Shown here one piece after another: positions 14,827 through 20,669 of a DNA stretch of 21,248 nt. Origin of the DNA: Bacteroidales bacterium (GTDB taxonomy: Bacteria; Bacteroidota; Bacteroidia; Bacteroidales; Paludibacteraceae). The position numbers and the translations under genes are program-made. The stretch covers positions 1-21,248 of the forward strand of contig CAAFXN010000165.1 in NCBI GenBank assembly GCA_900766775.1, read 5' to 3'. The notes beneath the pieces were generated by a model. The model saw only the letters and a list, made by a program, of their open reading frames with translations. It was not told the origin of the DNA and searched no databases. Within the stretch, counting starts at the first letter, position 1; each line of letters starts with the position of its first letter.

Positions 14827-14899
14827 GCGGAAATAGCTCAGTCGATAGAGCACTAGCCTTCCAAGCTGGGGGTCGCGGGTTTGAGTCCCGTTTTCCGCT
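14827..14899 (+). tRNA. tRNA-Gly (TCC) with A19-U56 elbow pair
   Basis: Acceptor GCGGAAA/TTTCCGC, D arm GCTC-AGTCGATA-GAGC, anticodon loop CTTCCAA (TCC), T arm GCGGG-TTTGAGT-CCCGT. The D loop has A at 19 and the T loop has T at 56, so the usual G19-C56 pair is replaced by a compensated A-U pair. Confidence 0.93.
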
Positions 14900-14907
14900 C
14901 ACAAATA

Positions 14908-15038
14908 CATAGTAGAATAAGAGTTTCATCGTTATTGCTGGTTCGAGTCCAGTCTCACGCTCCATGCGTAAGTCGTTAAATGGTATAACACAAAATTTGT
15001 AATTTTGTAACATAAATTTAACTCTTATTATTTTCTTG
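14908..15038 (+). tRNA. circularly permuted tRNA-Thr (TGT)
   Basis: The 3' half comes first: T arm GCTGG-TTCGAGT-CCAGT (14937-14953), acceptor CTCACGC (14954-14960), discriminator T and encoded CCA (14962-14964). One base later the 5' half begins: GCGTAAG (14966-14972), TC, D arm GTTA-AATGGTA-TAAC, and anticodon arm CAAAA-TTTGTAA-TTTTG (14991-15007). The acceptor halves pair at six of seven positions. Outside, AATAAGAGTT (14916-14925) pairs with AACTCTTATT (15020-15029), placed like a long variable arm; GTTA (14931-14934) can also pair with TAAC (15008-15011). Cleavage around CCA would give a two-piece tRNA held by this helix, or the ends may be ligated. Confidence 0.7.
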
Positions 15039-15045
15039 TATTTAC

Positions 15046-15118
15046 GGATTTCTAGCTCATCTGGTAGAGCATTAGACTGAAGATCTAAGTGTGCGTGGTT
15101 CGAGTCCACGGAAATCCG
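15046..15118 (+). tRNA. tRNA-Phe (GAA)
   Basis: Acceptor GGATTTC/GAAATCC, D arm GCTC/GAGC, anticodon arm TTAGA-CTGAAGA-TCTAA (GAA), T loop TTCGAGT. The discriminator is G instead of the usual A. Confidence 0.93.
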
Positions 15119-15123
15119 CAATT

Positions 15124-15153
15124 GTAAGATTCGGTATTTTATATCGAGTCTTA
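15124..15153 (+). other. hairpin between tRNA-Phe and tRNA-His
   Basis: AAGATTCGGTAT can pair with ATCGAGTCTT, with G-T wobbles, around an AT loop. It is probably a spacer hairpin for RNase cleavage between adjacent tRNAs. Confidence 0.45.
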
Positions 15154-15159
15154 TTTTAT

Positions 15160-15231
15160 GGGGTTATTCGTTTATCGGTAGGACAAGAGATTGTGGTTCT
15201 CTTTAGGTTGGTTCGACTCCGATATAACCCC
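15160..15231 (+). tRNA. tRNA-His (GTG)
   Basis: G-1 at 15160 faces C73 (15231), the identity mark of tRNA-His. Acceptor GGGTTAT/ATAACCC, anticodon arm AGAGA-TTGTGGT-TCTCT (GTG), T loop TTCGACT. The D stem GTTT/GGAC uses two G-T pairs. Confidence 0.93.
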
Positions 15232-15243
15232 CTTATTTTATAT

Positions 15244-15314
15244 TGTGTATTGGTGTAATGGTAGCACTCCAGATTTTGGTTCTGTCAGTGGGAGTTCGAG
15301 TCTTCCATACACAA
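15244..15314 (+). tRNA. tRNA-Gln (TTG), copy 1
   Basis: Acceptor TGTGTAT/ATACACA, D arm GTGT/GCAC, anticodon arm CCAGA-TTTTGGT-TCTGT (TTG), T loop TTCGAGT. It reads CAA, and CAG by wobble; it would not be expected to read TAG. Confidence 0.92.
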
Positions 15315-15326
15315 CTTTAAATATCT

Positions 15327-15446
15327 ATAGTAGAATAAAAGGATACTTCGAAAGATTAGCTCATTTGGTTAGAGCATTTGTTTGCTAAACAAAAAGTAAT
15401 TGGTTCAACTCCAATATTTTTCATTAACCCCTTTTATTAATTTCTT
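15327..15446 (+). other. leader/trailer helix around tRNA-Ser(GCT)
   Basis: TATAGTAGAATAAAAGG before the tRNA and CCTTTTATTAATTTCTTA after it; AATAAAAGG (15334-15342) pairs with CCTTTTATT (15430-15438). The same arrangement surrounds 14916-15029, 15471-15576 and 20601-20651. Confidence 0.7.
15350..15423 (+). tRNA. tRNA with Ser anticodon GCT but short variable loop
   Basis: Acceptor GAAAGAT/ATTTTTC, D arm GCTC/GAGC, anticodon arm TTTGT-TTGCTAA-ACAAA (GCT), variable loop of only five bases (AAGTA), T loop TTCAACT. Bacterial tRNA-Ser normally has a long class II variable arm, as the Ser(TGA) at 11792 does, so charging by host SerRS is doubtful. Confidence 0.88.
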
Positions 15447-15463
15447 AGATATAATTATAGCTT

Positions 15464-15584
15464 ATAGTAGAATAAAAAGTTACTTCGAGTTTTTTAGTGC
15501 AATGGTTAGCACGTAATTTTTTGGTAATTAAGTAGTAAGTTCGATTCTTACAAAAACTTTTTTTATACTTTTTATTAATTTCTT
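15464..15584 (+). other. leader/trailer helix around tRNA-Gln copy 2
   Basis: AATAAAAAGT (15471-15480) pairs with ACTTTTTATT (15567-15576). The leader TATAGTAGAATAAAA and trailer ATTAATTTCTTA match the preceding unit, while the paired bases next to the tRNA differ and covary. Confidence 0.7.
15488..15559 (+). tRNA. tRNA-Gln (TTG), copy 2
   Basis: Acceptor AGTTTTT/AAAAACT, D arm GTGC/GCAC, anticodon arm TAATT-TTTTGGT-AATTA (TTG), T loop TTCGATT. It differs widely from copy 1, so it is not a recent duplicate. Two Gln tRNAs in one short array fit a phage with a raised Gln demand. Confidence 0.92.
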
Positions 15585-15593
15585 AAGCTTTAT

Positions 15594-15668
15594 TGTCCTG
15601 TATTTCAGCTTGGTTAGAATATCATCCTGATAAGATGAGGGTCGTAGGTTCAAATCCTACCAGGACAA
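15594..15668 (+). tRNA. tRNA-Ile (GAT)
   Basis: Acceptor TGTCCTG/CAGGACA, D arm TTTC/GAAT, anticodon arm TCATC-CTGATAA-GATGA (GAT), T loop TTCAAAT. Confidence 0.92.
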
Positions 15669-15692
15669 CTATAATGTAAATTAATTAAATTT

Positions 15693-15735
15693 GTGCTCAT
15701 AGCTCAGTTGGTAGAGCAATACACTTTTTAAAATA
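15693..15735 (+). tRNA. tRNA-Lys (TTT) 5' half, interrupted in the anticodon loop
   Basis: GTGCTCA-TA-GCTC-AGTTGGTA-GAGC-A-ATACA-CTTTT reads as a normal tRNA up to the anticodon TTT and then turns into intron-like sequence. No complementary 3' half (a T arm followed by TGAGCAC) is found in the window. Confidence 0.7.
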
Positions 15736-15824
15736 GAAGCCTTATATAGAAATATATAAGTGAAAACATCGCTAATTCGGTGAAATCTAAGTCTTTATGA
15801 TATGATAACGCCGAGCAAGAAATT
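15736..15824 (+). ncRNA. 5' part of a group I intron core
   Basis: The order of elements matches cyanobacterial tRNA-Leu and phage td introns: AGCC with a CTTATATAG/ATATATAAG hairpin (P2-like), GCTAATTCGGTGAAATC (P-like element), a short P6-like hairpin, and GATAACGCCGAGCAAG (Q-like element). TCGG/CCGA gives P4 and ATC/GAT gives P5. The R and S elements that make P7 and P9 (an AGAGACTA-like box) were not found downstream, so the intron is truncated, very divergent or assembled from separate pieces. Confidence 0.6.
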
Positions 15825-15888
15825 TTATTAAATTTTTTTTTCTTTTATAATATTATATTTACTTATTGGTTTGATTACTTGGTGTATT

Positions 15889-16059
15889 ATGGATAATAAA
15901 AAATATAATATAGAAGACATACATATATTTATGTTTTTATTATTTTGGCCAATTATACTGTTAGCGATACTTTGTAAGTATATAATATTTAGTATTAAAG
16001 AATTATTTAAACTTTTAAAAAAATTATACAATTATGAGTATGATTCCAAAAATAAGTAG
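15889..16059 (+). CDS. small membrane protein after the intron-like RNA
   Basis: From the ATG at 15889 a 56-residue protein: a polar N-terminus (MDNKKYNIEDIHIF), one long hydrophobic segment (FMFLLFWPIILLAILCKYIIF) and a Lys-rich end. The frame is open further upstream from a TTG at 15871. If the group I intron is real, this frame would lie within it or replace its 3' part; it has no homing-endonuclease motif. Function unknown. Confidence 0.45.
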   Translation: MDNKKYNIEDIHIFMFLLFWPIILLAILCKYIIFSIKELFKLLKKLYNYEYDSKNK

Positions 16060-16097
16060 TAAATATCATTCTCTCCTTTAAGTTAGTAGTTCGCATA

Positions 16098-16547
16098 ATG
16101 AATAAAATTATCTTTTTAGATTTTGATGGAGTAATCACTACATATGCTTCAAAATGGGAAATAGATAATGAAAAATGTCTTCTTGTCAAGAAGATTTGTG
16201 ATGAGACAGGAGCAAAGATCGTTATTAGTAGTTCTTGGAGATATAGTACTGTAGAGAAAACTATAGAGGCGTATAAACTGTACGATTGGATCTTAACTCC
16301 GTATATAATAGATGTAACAGAGAATTTAAGTATGTCTAGTGGATGGGATTTATTATCTTATTTTCCACAAAGAGGATTAGAGATATCCGAGTATATTAAT
16401 AAACATGAGCTTATTCAAAACTATGTCATTCTTGACGATGATTCTGATATGTTATATATACAGAAGGATCATTTCATAAAGACTGATACATACAAAGGAC
16501 TATCAGAAGAAAATGTTAAACAAGCTATTCAAATACTAAATAAATAA
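16098..16547 (+). CDS. HAD-like phosphatase of the RNA-repair (HAD_SAK_2) type
   Basis: A 149-residue single-domain HAD protein. Motif I is LDFDGV (nucleophile D8, acid D10), motif II is ISSSWR (43-48), and an acidic LDDDSD (112-117) is motif III/IV-like. The SSSWR block and compact size match the HAD domain of Swiss-army-knife RNA repair proteins (PF18143), thought to remove terminal phosphates from broken RNA. In a tRNA-rich phage this suggests healing of cleaved tRNAs, or of ends made when permuted tRNAs mature; that role is inference. No ligase or kinase is seen in the window. The next gene follows after 5 bases. Confidence 0.72.
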   Translation: MNKIIFLDFDGVITTYASKWEIDNEKCLLVKKICDETGAKIVISSSWRYSTVEKTIEAYKLYDWILTPYIIDVTENLSMSSGWDLLSYFPQRGLEISEYINKHELIQNYVILDDDSDMLYIQKDHFIKTDTYKGLSEENVKQAIQILNK

Positions 16548-16552
16548 CGAAT

Positions 16553-16801
16553 ATGGAATGGATTATTATATTAATACAATTAGTTTTTGCTATATTACTT
16601 TATCTATTTATAAAATATAACTACCAAAAGATTGATAATTGGCTAGTAGTTCTATTTGGTATTTCTTCATTAATACCTTTTCTAGGAGGAATAATAATTT
16701 TTGCAGTGTTGGTTGGAATATTTACTGCAATAGCTGAAGAGAATGAGATACCTAATACTAAATTAAATAGATTTCTTTTTAAGAGTAAATTTGATAAGTA
16801 A
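16553..16801 (+). CDS. 82-residue membrane protein
   Basis: Two or three hydrophobic segments: MEWIIILIQLVFAILLYLFI (1-20), LVVLFGISSLIPFLGGIIIFAVLVGIF (about 31-57), then a polar tail of about 20 residues with a Lys-rich end. It starts 5 bases after the HAD gene and is probably cotranscribed. No family recognised. Confidence 0.6.
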   Translation: MEWIIILIQLVFAILLYLFIKYNYQKIDNWLVVLFGISSLIPFLGGIIIFAVLVGIFTAIAEENEIPNTKLNRFLFKSKFDK

Positions 16802-16824
16802 AAAATATAAATAGAAGTTAATGA

Positions 16825-16983
16825 TTATATAGGCAATAGTATCTAAATTTATATAGACTATTAATCATATTATCAGTACTACTATTAATTATAGAGATTC
16901 TGAAAGCATATATTCATCCTAGAATAGGTAGAAAGACCTGTAAGATGAATTTATTTCAATTTACTAAACAAATGAAACAATAA
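16825..16983 (+). CDS. possible cryptic small membrane protein (start unknown, one TAG)
   Basis: In this frame, with TAG at 16837 read as Gln, the sequence gives RLLIILSVLLLIIEILKAYIHPR followed by a basic end and TAA at 16981, four bases before the next ATG. The hydrophobic stretch looks protein-like, but there is no ATG, GTG or TTG at a suitable start. The 183 bases between neighbours are otherwise empty. A frameshifted or eroded gene is equally possible. Confidence 0.3.
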
Positions 16984-16984
16984 T

Positions 16985-17353
16985 ATGAAAAGATTGAAAA
17001 GACTTCTTTGGTTAGATGACTACCGCAATCCTTTAGAGAATGATTGGTTAGTCTTTAGTCCTATTGGAAGAGACGTAGAAGTTTCCTGGGTGAAGAGCTA
17101 TCAAGAGTTTGTAAGTTGGGTTCATTTAAATGGTCTTCCTGATGGAGTATGCTTTGATCATGATCTAGGAGAGGAGAAGACAGGTTATGATGCAGCAAAG
17201 TGGTTAGTTGAGTACTGTTTAGATTATAACTTAGATCTCCCTAAGTGGAATATACAGAGTAGTAATCCTGTTGGAAAAGAAAATATAGAATGTTTACTCG
17301 AGAATTTTAAGTTTAATAATGATATATCTTATCAAAAAGAGATAATAAAATGA
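16985..17353 (+). CDS. cREC-type cyclic-phosphate-processing receiver-like protein
   Basis: A 122-residue protein with LDDYRNP (10-16), FDHDLG (57-62), a GYDAAKWLVEYC helix (67-78) and QSSNPVGKENI (91-101). The order LDD-R-P, DHDLG, GYD, (H)S-NPVG-NI fits the cREC receiver-like family (PF20274), predicted to work in RNA repair on cyclic phosphate ends. Position 91, usually His in the HSxNPVG motif, is Gln here, which may weaken activity. It begins a block of four genes joined by ATGA overlaps. The nearby HAD_SAK-like gene strengthens the RNA-repair reading. Confidence 0.7.
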   Translation: MKRLKRLLWLDDYRNPLENDWLVFSPIGRDVEVSWVKSYQEFVSWVHLNGLPDGVCFDHDLGEEKTGYDAAKWLVEYCLDYNLDLPKWNIQSSNPVGKENIECLLENFKFNNDISYQKEIIK

Positions 17354-17685
17354 AAAAGAATAATAAATATAAAGATCTCAAGATAGGTCAGATGGTATGG
17401 CTAGATGAAGGATTTAAAAATAGACCTTTTTATATCGCGATGATAGTAGACTCTATTCATCATGAAAAGTCTGAGGATCTTGAGAATCCTAAACTTATAC
17501 ATAAAGGTTATGTCCATTGTCATCCTGTCGACGACACCAATTCTCCCTATATGTTATACTTTGATGAATTAATCTTAGAGAATCCAAATCAAATTATTGA
17601 GATAGATGAAAAAGAGACGGCTCGTCAGCGTATTGAAAAGTTAGAAAATGAAATTCAAGAACTTAAAACAAGATATGAGTTATGA
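17350..17685 (+). CDS. unknown phage protein with C-terminal coiled coil
   Basis: 111 residues. The N-terminal 75 have a small beta-barrel look (KIGQMVWLDEGFKNRPFYIAMIVDSI, then GYVHCHPVDD), and residues about 84-110 form a charged heptad helix (ETARQRIEKLENEIQELKTRYEL). It overlaps both neighbours by ATGA. No family recognised. Confidence 0.62.
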   Translation: MKKNNKYKDLKIGQMVWLDEGFKNRPFYIAMIVDSIHHEKSEDLENPKLIHKGYVHCHPVDDTNSPYMLYFDELILENPNQIIEIDEKETARQRIEKLENEIQELKTRYEL

Positions 17686-18071
17686 AAACAGTTCATGAAA
17701 TGATCCAAATTATGCAAGCCTACGAAAGAGGTGAGCAGATAGAGTTCAAACAATATGGTAGAAAATGGCTTGAAGACAAAACATGGCATGATGTACAATA
17801 CCCTGCATGGGGTTGGTTACATGCTGACTACCGAATAAAACCTAAACCTGAGTTTAGACCGTTTAAGAGCGTGGAAGAGTTTTTGGAAGCACAGAAAGAA
17901 CACGGAACAGAGACGAGTACTGGAGAACTTTTATTTATCAATTCCGATAATACAATTTACATTGATAGATGGGTAAAAGGTTTAGACTCAGGAAAATGTA
18001 GCTTCGAATATCTATTCAAGAATTTTAAGTTTGCGGATGGTGCTCCATACGGAAAGGAGGTAGAGAAATGA
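17682..18071 (+). CDS. phage-associated protein of unknown function
   Basis: 129 residues starting MKTVHEMIQIMQAYERGEQIEF, a pattern I recall as frequent in Bacteroidales phage proteins, in which a helix ending in AYERGE is followed by a Trp-rich WLEDKTWHDVQYPAWGWLHADYRIKP block (about 30-56). The second half is FKSVEEFLEAQKEHG and an FxNxxFADG-like end. It overlaps the genes on both sides. Its 3' end carries AGGAGG 12 bases before the next ATG, unusual in a lineage that seldom uses Shine-Dalgarno sites. Confidence 0.65.
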   Translation: MKTVHEMIQIMQAYERGEQIEFKQYGRKWLEDKTWHDVQYPAWGWLHADYRIKPKPEFRPFKSVEEFLEAQKEHGTETSTGELLFINSDNTIYIDRWVKGLDSGKCSFEYLFKNFKFADGAPYGKEVEK

Positions 18072-18304
18072 AACTGAAATTGAAATGGAAATACGCAGAA
18101 GGTGAATTTGACACAAAGACAGTTCAGTTGATAGACCTTCCTGCAAGAGAATCGAAACATGAAGAGAACGCTGAAATAGCAATTAAAGACGGTTGGAATT
18201 TTTCGTTTGCAGAGATCAAATTAGGTGATTTGGAATCATCAAATGCGTTTGCAAAAGAGATTGTGCGTCGTTGGAATGAATTTCTCGAAGAACTAAAACA
18301 ATGA
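18068..18304 (+). CDS. 78-residue acidic protein
   Basis: MKLKLKWKYAEGEFDTKTVQLIDLPARESKHEENAEIA... suggests alternating beta strands and a C-terminal helix (NAFAKEIVRRWNEFLEELKQ). The start is set by an ATGA overlap and an upstream AGGAGG. From here to about 18840 the DNA is clearly less AT-rich than the genes on either side. Function unknown. Confidence 0.6.
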   Translation: MKLKLKWKYAEGEFDTKTVQLIDLPARESKHEENAEIAIKDGWNFSFAEIKLGDLESSNAFAKEIVRRWNEFLEELKQ

Positions 18305-18308
18305 CATC

Positions 18309-18560
18309 ATGGCAAAGAAATCAAAAAAGATACAACTCGTAGAACTCTATGGGGATTGCCTGACACTTGATAATAAATTAGAATGCAAGATGGGTGAACT
18401 TGGGCGATTAGTAACAGAGATATACGGCGAGGAATTAGTAGCCGATATGTGCGCAGGCTCTGAAATTGAGTTTCGCAGATTAGACGATGACGGTTTCGTT
18501 GATGCCGACAGTACCATCCGTATCGAAGATATAATCAAAAAAAAACAAAATAACACATAA
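18309..18560 (+). CDS. 83-residue unknown protein
   Basis: MAKKSKKIQLVELYGDCLTLDNKLECKMGELGRLVTEIYGEELVADMC..., a Lys-rich start and an acidic body, ending in a poly-Lys stretch. It lies 4 bases after the previous gene and 2 before the next, so it is part of the same operon. No family recognised. Confidence 0.6.
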   Translation: MAKKSKKIQLVELYGDCLTLDNKLECKMGELGRLVTEIYGEELVADMCAGSEIEFRRLDDDGFVDADSTIRIEDIIKKKQNNT

Positions 18561-18562
18561 CA

Positions 18563-18835
18563 ATGAAAAAACTATTAGTAATCCCGATTTTATTGGTGCA
18601 CTACTCAGCAATGCTAATTCTATTCCCGATTAACATTGCGCTTATCGTATTGCAAAAAGGAGTGGAGTTTTTGTCAAACGTATTGGAGCGTGTATGTTGG
18701 AACTACGACGATTACGTACTAAAACCGTCTTCGCGAATTTGCGAATATGCCCTAAAAATCATGCGTAGCGACAAGACAATCAAATGGATGAAAGAAGCAT
18801 CCGAGAAACTGAAACAAGAAAAACCTATTGAATAG
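18563..18835 (+). CDS. 90-residue membrane protein
   Basis: An N-terminal hydrophobic segment, LLVIPILLVHYSAMLILFPINIALIVL (about 3-30), probably two closely packed helices, then an amphipathic C-terminal half with Lys/Glu-rich end. It ends the compact operon that begins at 16985. Function unknown. Confidence 0.58.
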   Translation: MKKLLVIPILLVHYSAMLILFPINIALIVLQKGVEFLSNVLERVCWNYDDYVLKPSSRICEYALKIMRSDKTIKWMKEASEKLKQEKPIE

Positions 18836-18876
18836 AACCAAAAGCAACATACGCATTTAACAATAACAAACAAAAC

Positions 18877-18921
18877 ATGAAACGAGTAGAATTGTACAAT
18901 GACCGTTTCCAAATACAATAA
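18877..18921 (+). pseudogene. remnant of a DNA methyltransferase start
   Basis: The 14-residue frame MKRVELYNDRFQIQ resembles the opening MKPVELYNDRFEN... of phage/prophage DNA adenine methylases, then stops. No downstream methylase motif (DPPY) is in the window, so only the 5' stub is left. Confidence 0.4.
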
Positions 18922-18959
18922 ATTCACAGAAGACACTCCGTGTGAAAGGAAATAAAGTT

Positions 18960-19115
18960 ATGACAATAAAAGAACTTTTTGAATTTGCGAAGAAGTACAA
19001 TTTTGAGGATGCTGAATTGTATTTCAATGCTGGATATTACTGTGAAGTAAATCATGCTATATTGAACGTGGATAAGGATTTTCCAGAACAAAATAAAATA
19101 ATCTTAAGTGAGTAA
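18960..19115 (+). CDS. 51-residue acidic protein
   Basis: MTIKELFEFAKKYNFEDAELYFNAGYYC... ends IILSE. The start MTIKEL-x-E-x-AKKYN-x-ED is typical of short accessory proteins in Bacteroidales phages and mobile elements. It is spaced normally between neighbours. Function unknown. Confidence 0.6.
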   Translation: MTIKELFEFAKKYNFEDAELYFNAGYYCEVNHAILNVDKDFPEQNKIILSE

Positions 19116-19124
19116 AGTTTAATT

Positions 19125-19514
19125 ATGACAAATGAAGAATTAAATAGTTTAGAAAGGTTATATTCTAAGTTCACAGAAGAATGCGAAAGAGTTGGTAAAA
19201 TTATTTCAAAAGTTCATTTGGGTATTACATCTTATTATGAAGATGCTCCTGATTGTGATACTTGGAGTATACATGATAACACCGTTTATGGTAGTTGTAA
19301 ATGTAGTGATGATCCATATTGTGAATTTCCCTCAAAGTATCTTACAATGTCCGATTCTGAGTTAACTAACATAATTAACAAAATGAATACTGATTATTTA
19401 GAAGAAAAACATAGAAAAGAAGAGGAAGAAAAAAGGAAAAGAGAGGAAGCGACTACAATACGTGAACTTACCGAATTAAAAAGACTAAAAGAAAAATACG
19501 AACAAGGAGAATAA
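19125..19514 (+). CDS. 129-residue protein with charged C-terminal helix
   Basis: The N-terminus has a helix (NEELNSLERLYSKFTEECERVGKII), the middle has Cys-rich turns (DCDTWS, GSCKCSDDPYCEFP; five Cys in about 30 residues, possibly a metal site), and residues about 92-129 form a highly charged Lys/Glu helix that is probably a coiled coil. It starts 9 bases after the previous gene. Confidence 0.58.
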   Translation: MTNEELNSLERLYSKFTEECERVGKIISKVHLGITSYYEDAPDCDTWSIHDNTVYGSCKCSDDPYCEFPSKYLTMSDSELTNIINKMNTDYLEEKHRKEEEEKRKREEATTIRELTELKRLKEKYEQGE

Positions 19515-19518
19515 AATT

Positions 19519-19959
19519 ATGGAAATATCAAATCATGAATATTATGTATCTTTAGAAGTAGCTAAACTCTTAAAAGAAGCAGGATTTGATTGGAAATGTA
19601 ATGGTGTATTTCTCAGTGAAGATGGTACTCATTATACATTTATCAAAGCAGATGTGGTATGTGACAACAATAATAGTAAATATAATCCGTATAATATTTC
19701 AGCATCAACTCTCGAAGTAGCGCAAAGATGGTTGAGAGTTGTTAAGCATCTAGATATATCTATTCACTATGACCCAACCATAAAATCTCAACCTTATACA
19801 TATTCTATATATGATATGGAAGAAAAATTTGATGATATACTTGGAATAATTTCACCAGTTACTCATAGTTACTCAGATGATTATTTTTATACATATGAAG
19901 AAGCACAAAAAACAGGTATAAAGAAAGCACTTGAAATAATTTTAGAGAAAGGAAAATAA
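19519..19959 (+). CDS. 146-residue phage protein of unknown function
   Basis: It opens EISNHEYYVSLEVAKLLKEAGFDWKCN, then NISASTLEVAQRWLR (residues about 54-68) and a Tyr-rich middle, ending EEAQKTGIKKALEIILEKGK. The order (VAKLLKEAGF..., P-TLEVAQRWLRE..., A-x-x-GI-x-x-ALE-II) is one I recall as common in Bacteroidales phages and prophages and has no assigned function. It lies four bases after its upstream neighbour and four before the next gene. Confidence 0.65.
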   Translation: MEISNHEYYVSLEVAKLLKEAGFDWKCNGVFLSEDGTHYTFIKADVVCDNNNSKYNPYNISASTLEVAQRWLRVVKHLDISIHYDPTIKSQPYTYSIYDMEEKFDDILGIISPVTHSYSDDYFYTYEEAQKTGIKKALEIILEKGK

Positions 19960-19963
19960 GATT

Positions 19964-20254
19964 ATGAATAATCAAGACGGAATACAAATACTTTTAAATC
20001 TATGTGGTATATTTGGACATCATCGGTTCTTTACTGATAAATTGTGGCAAAAAGTAAAAGGTTTCAAAAATGCCGATGAGGCTGAAATCCTTAACTATTT
20101 TATGATTGCTGAACTATATAGTAAAGGATTATATTATTGCGGATTAGGAATGACATGGGGAAGACCTTGTGATAAAGAAACATGTGAGCAATTTATGGAA
20201 AAATACGCAAAGGTTGGAAAAGCATATAGAGATTGGTGTATAAGTCAAAGATAA
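19964..20254 (+). CDS. 96-residue unknown protein
   Basis: MNNQDGIQILLNLCGIFGHHRFFTDKLWQKVKGFKNADEAEILNYFMIAELYSKGLYY..., mostly helical with two Cys near the end (PCDKETCEQF). Last in the run of small genes from 18960. No family recognised. Confidence 0.55.
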   Translation: MNNQDGIQILLNLCGIFGHHRFFTDKLWQKVKGFKNADEAEILNYFMIAELYSKGLYYCGLGMTWGRPCDKETCEQFMEKYAKVGKAYRDWCISQR

Positions 20255-20264
20255 TAGAATAATT

Positions 20265-20345
20265 ATGGAAGAGAAAATTACAGCTTGGTTAGCAAGAGAT
20301 ATCAATGGAATTTTAAGTTTAATACCAGATAGTAGAGCATCATAA
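20265..20345 (+). pseudogene. 26-residue stub of a phage accessory gene
   Basis: MEEKITAWLARDINGILSLI... matches the start of short phage proteins of the form EEKITAWVARD-x-DG-x-L, but stops after 26 residues. The same frame continues past the TAA with RRSNDW, as relatives might, which suggests a nonsense change. Confidence 0.35.
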
Positions 20346-20386
20346 AGAAGAAGTAATGATTGGTAACCTATAAAAATAATAAAATT

Positions 20387-20572
20387 ATGATAAAGATAGT
20401 TCAAAATAATACTAGAGATTTTAGTATTTATGATATTCCTAATTATGCAGATTTACATGGAATACATACATTAAATTTATGTTTGGAAATAATTAAACAA
20501 AGATTTCCTAATAAATATATGTTTTATTTTAAAATTCCATTTGTTCTTAAATGGTTAGTATTTATAATATAA
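20387..20572 (+). CDS. 61-residue hypothetical protein
   Basis: From the ATG at 20387: MIKIVQNNTRDFSIYDIPNYADLHG..., then a hydrophobic C-terminus (FYFKIPFVLKWLVFII). An upstream GTG in the same frame is less likely as start. It could be a small membrane-associated phage protein or a decayed gene. Confidence 0.4.
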   Translation: MIKIVQNNTRDFSIYDIPNYADLHGIHTLNLCLEIIKQRFPNKYMFYFKIPFVLKWLVFII

Positions 20573-20591
20573 TAATTAAAAATAAAATCGT

Positions 20592-20662
20592 AATAGTAGT
20601 AAAATAGATACTTCGTAAACTTGAAATTTACCATAATAATAAATCTATTTTATTTTCTTTAC
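20592..20662 (+). other. leader/trailer helix enclosing only an anticodon arm (TGA)
   Basis: AAAATAGAT (20601-20609) pairs with ATCTATTTT (20643-20651), with the same TAGTAG...TACTTCG leader and TTTTATTTTCTT trailer as the tRNA units at 14908-15584. Inside is GTAAA-CTTGAAA-TTTAC, an ideal anticodon arm with TGA (Ser), but no acceptor, D arm or T arm. Confidence 0.55.
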
Positions 20663-20669
20663 AATTTTT

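Noticed and set aside
15191..15388. Open frame across the tRNA cluster
   Set aside because: It covers tRNA-His, Gln and Ser genes and is a by-product of their sequence.
15699..15830. Complete group I intron with both exons
   Set aside because: Only the 5' core elements are visible; the 3' core and tRNA 3' half are missing.
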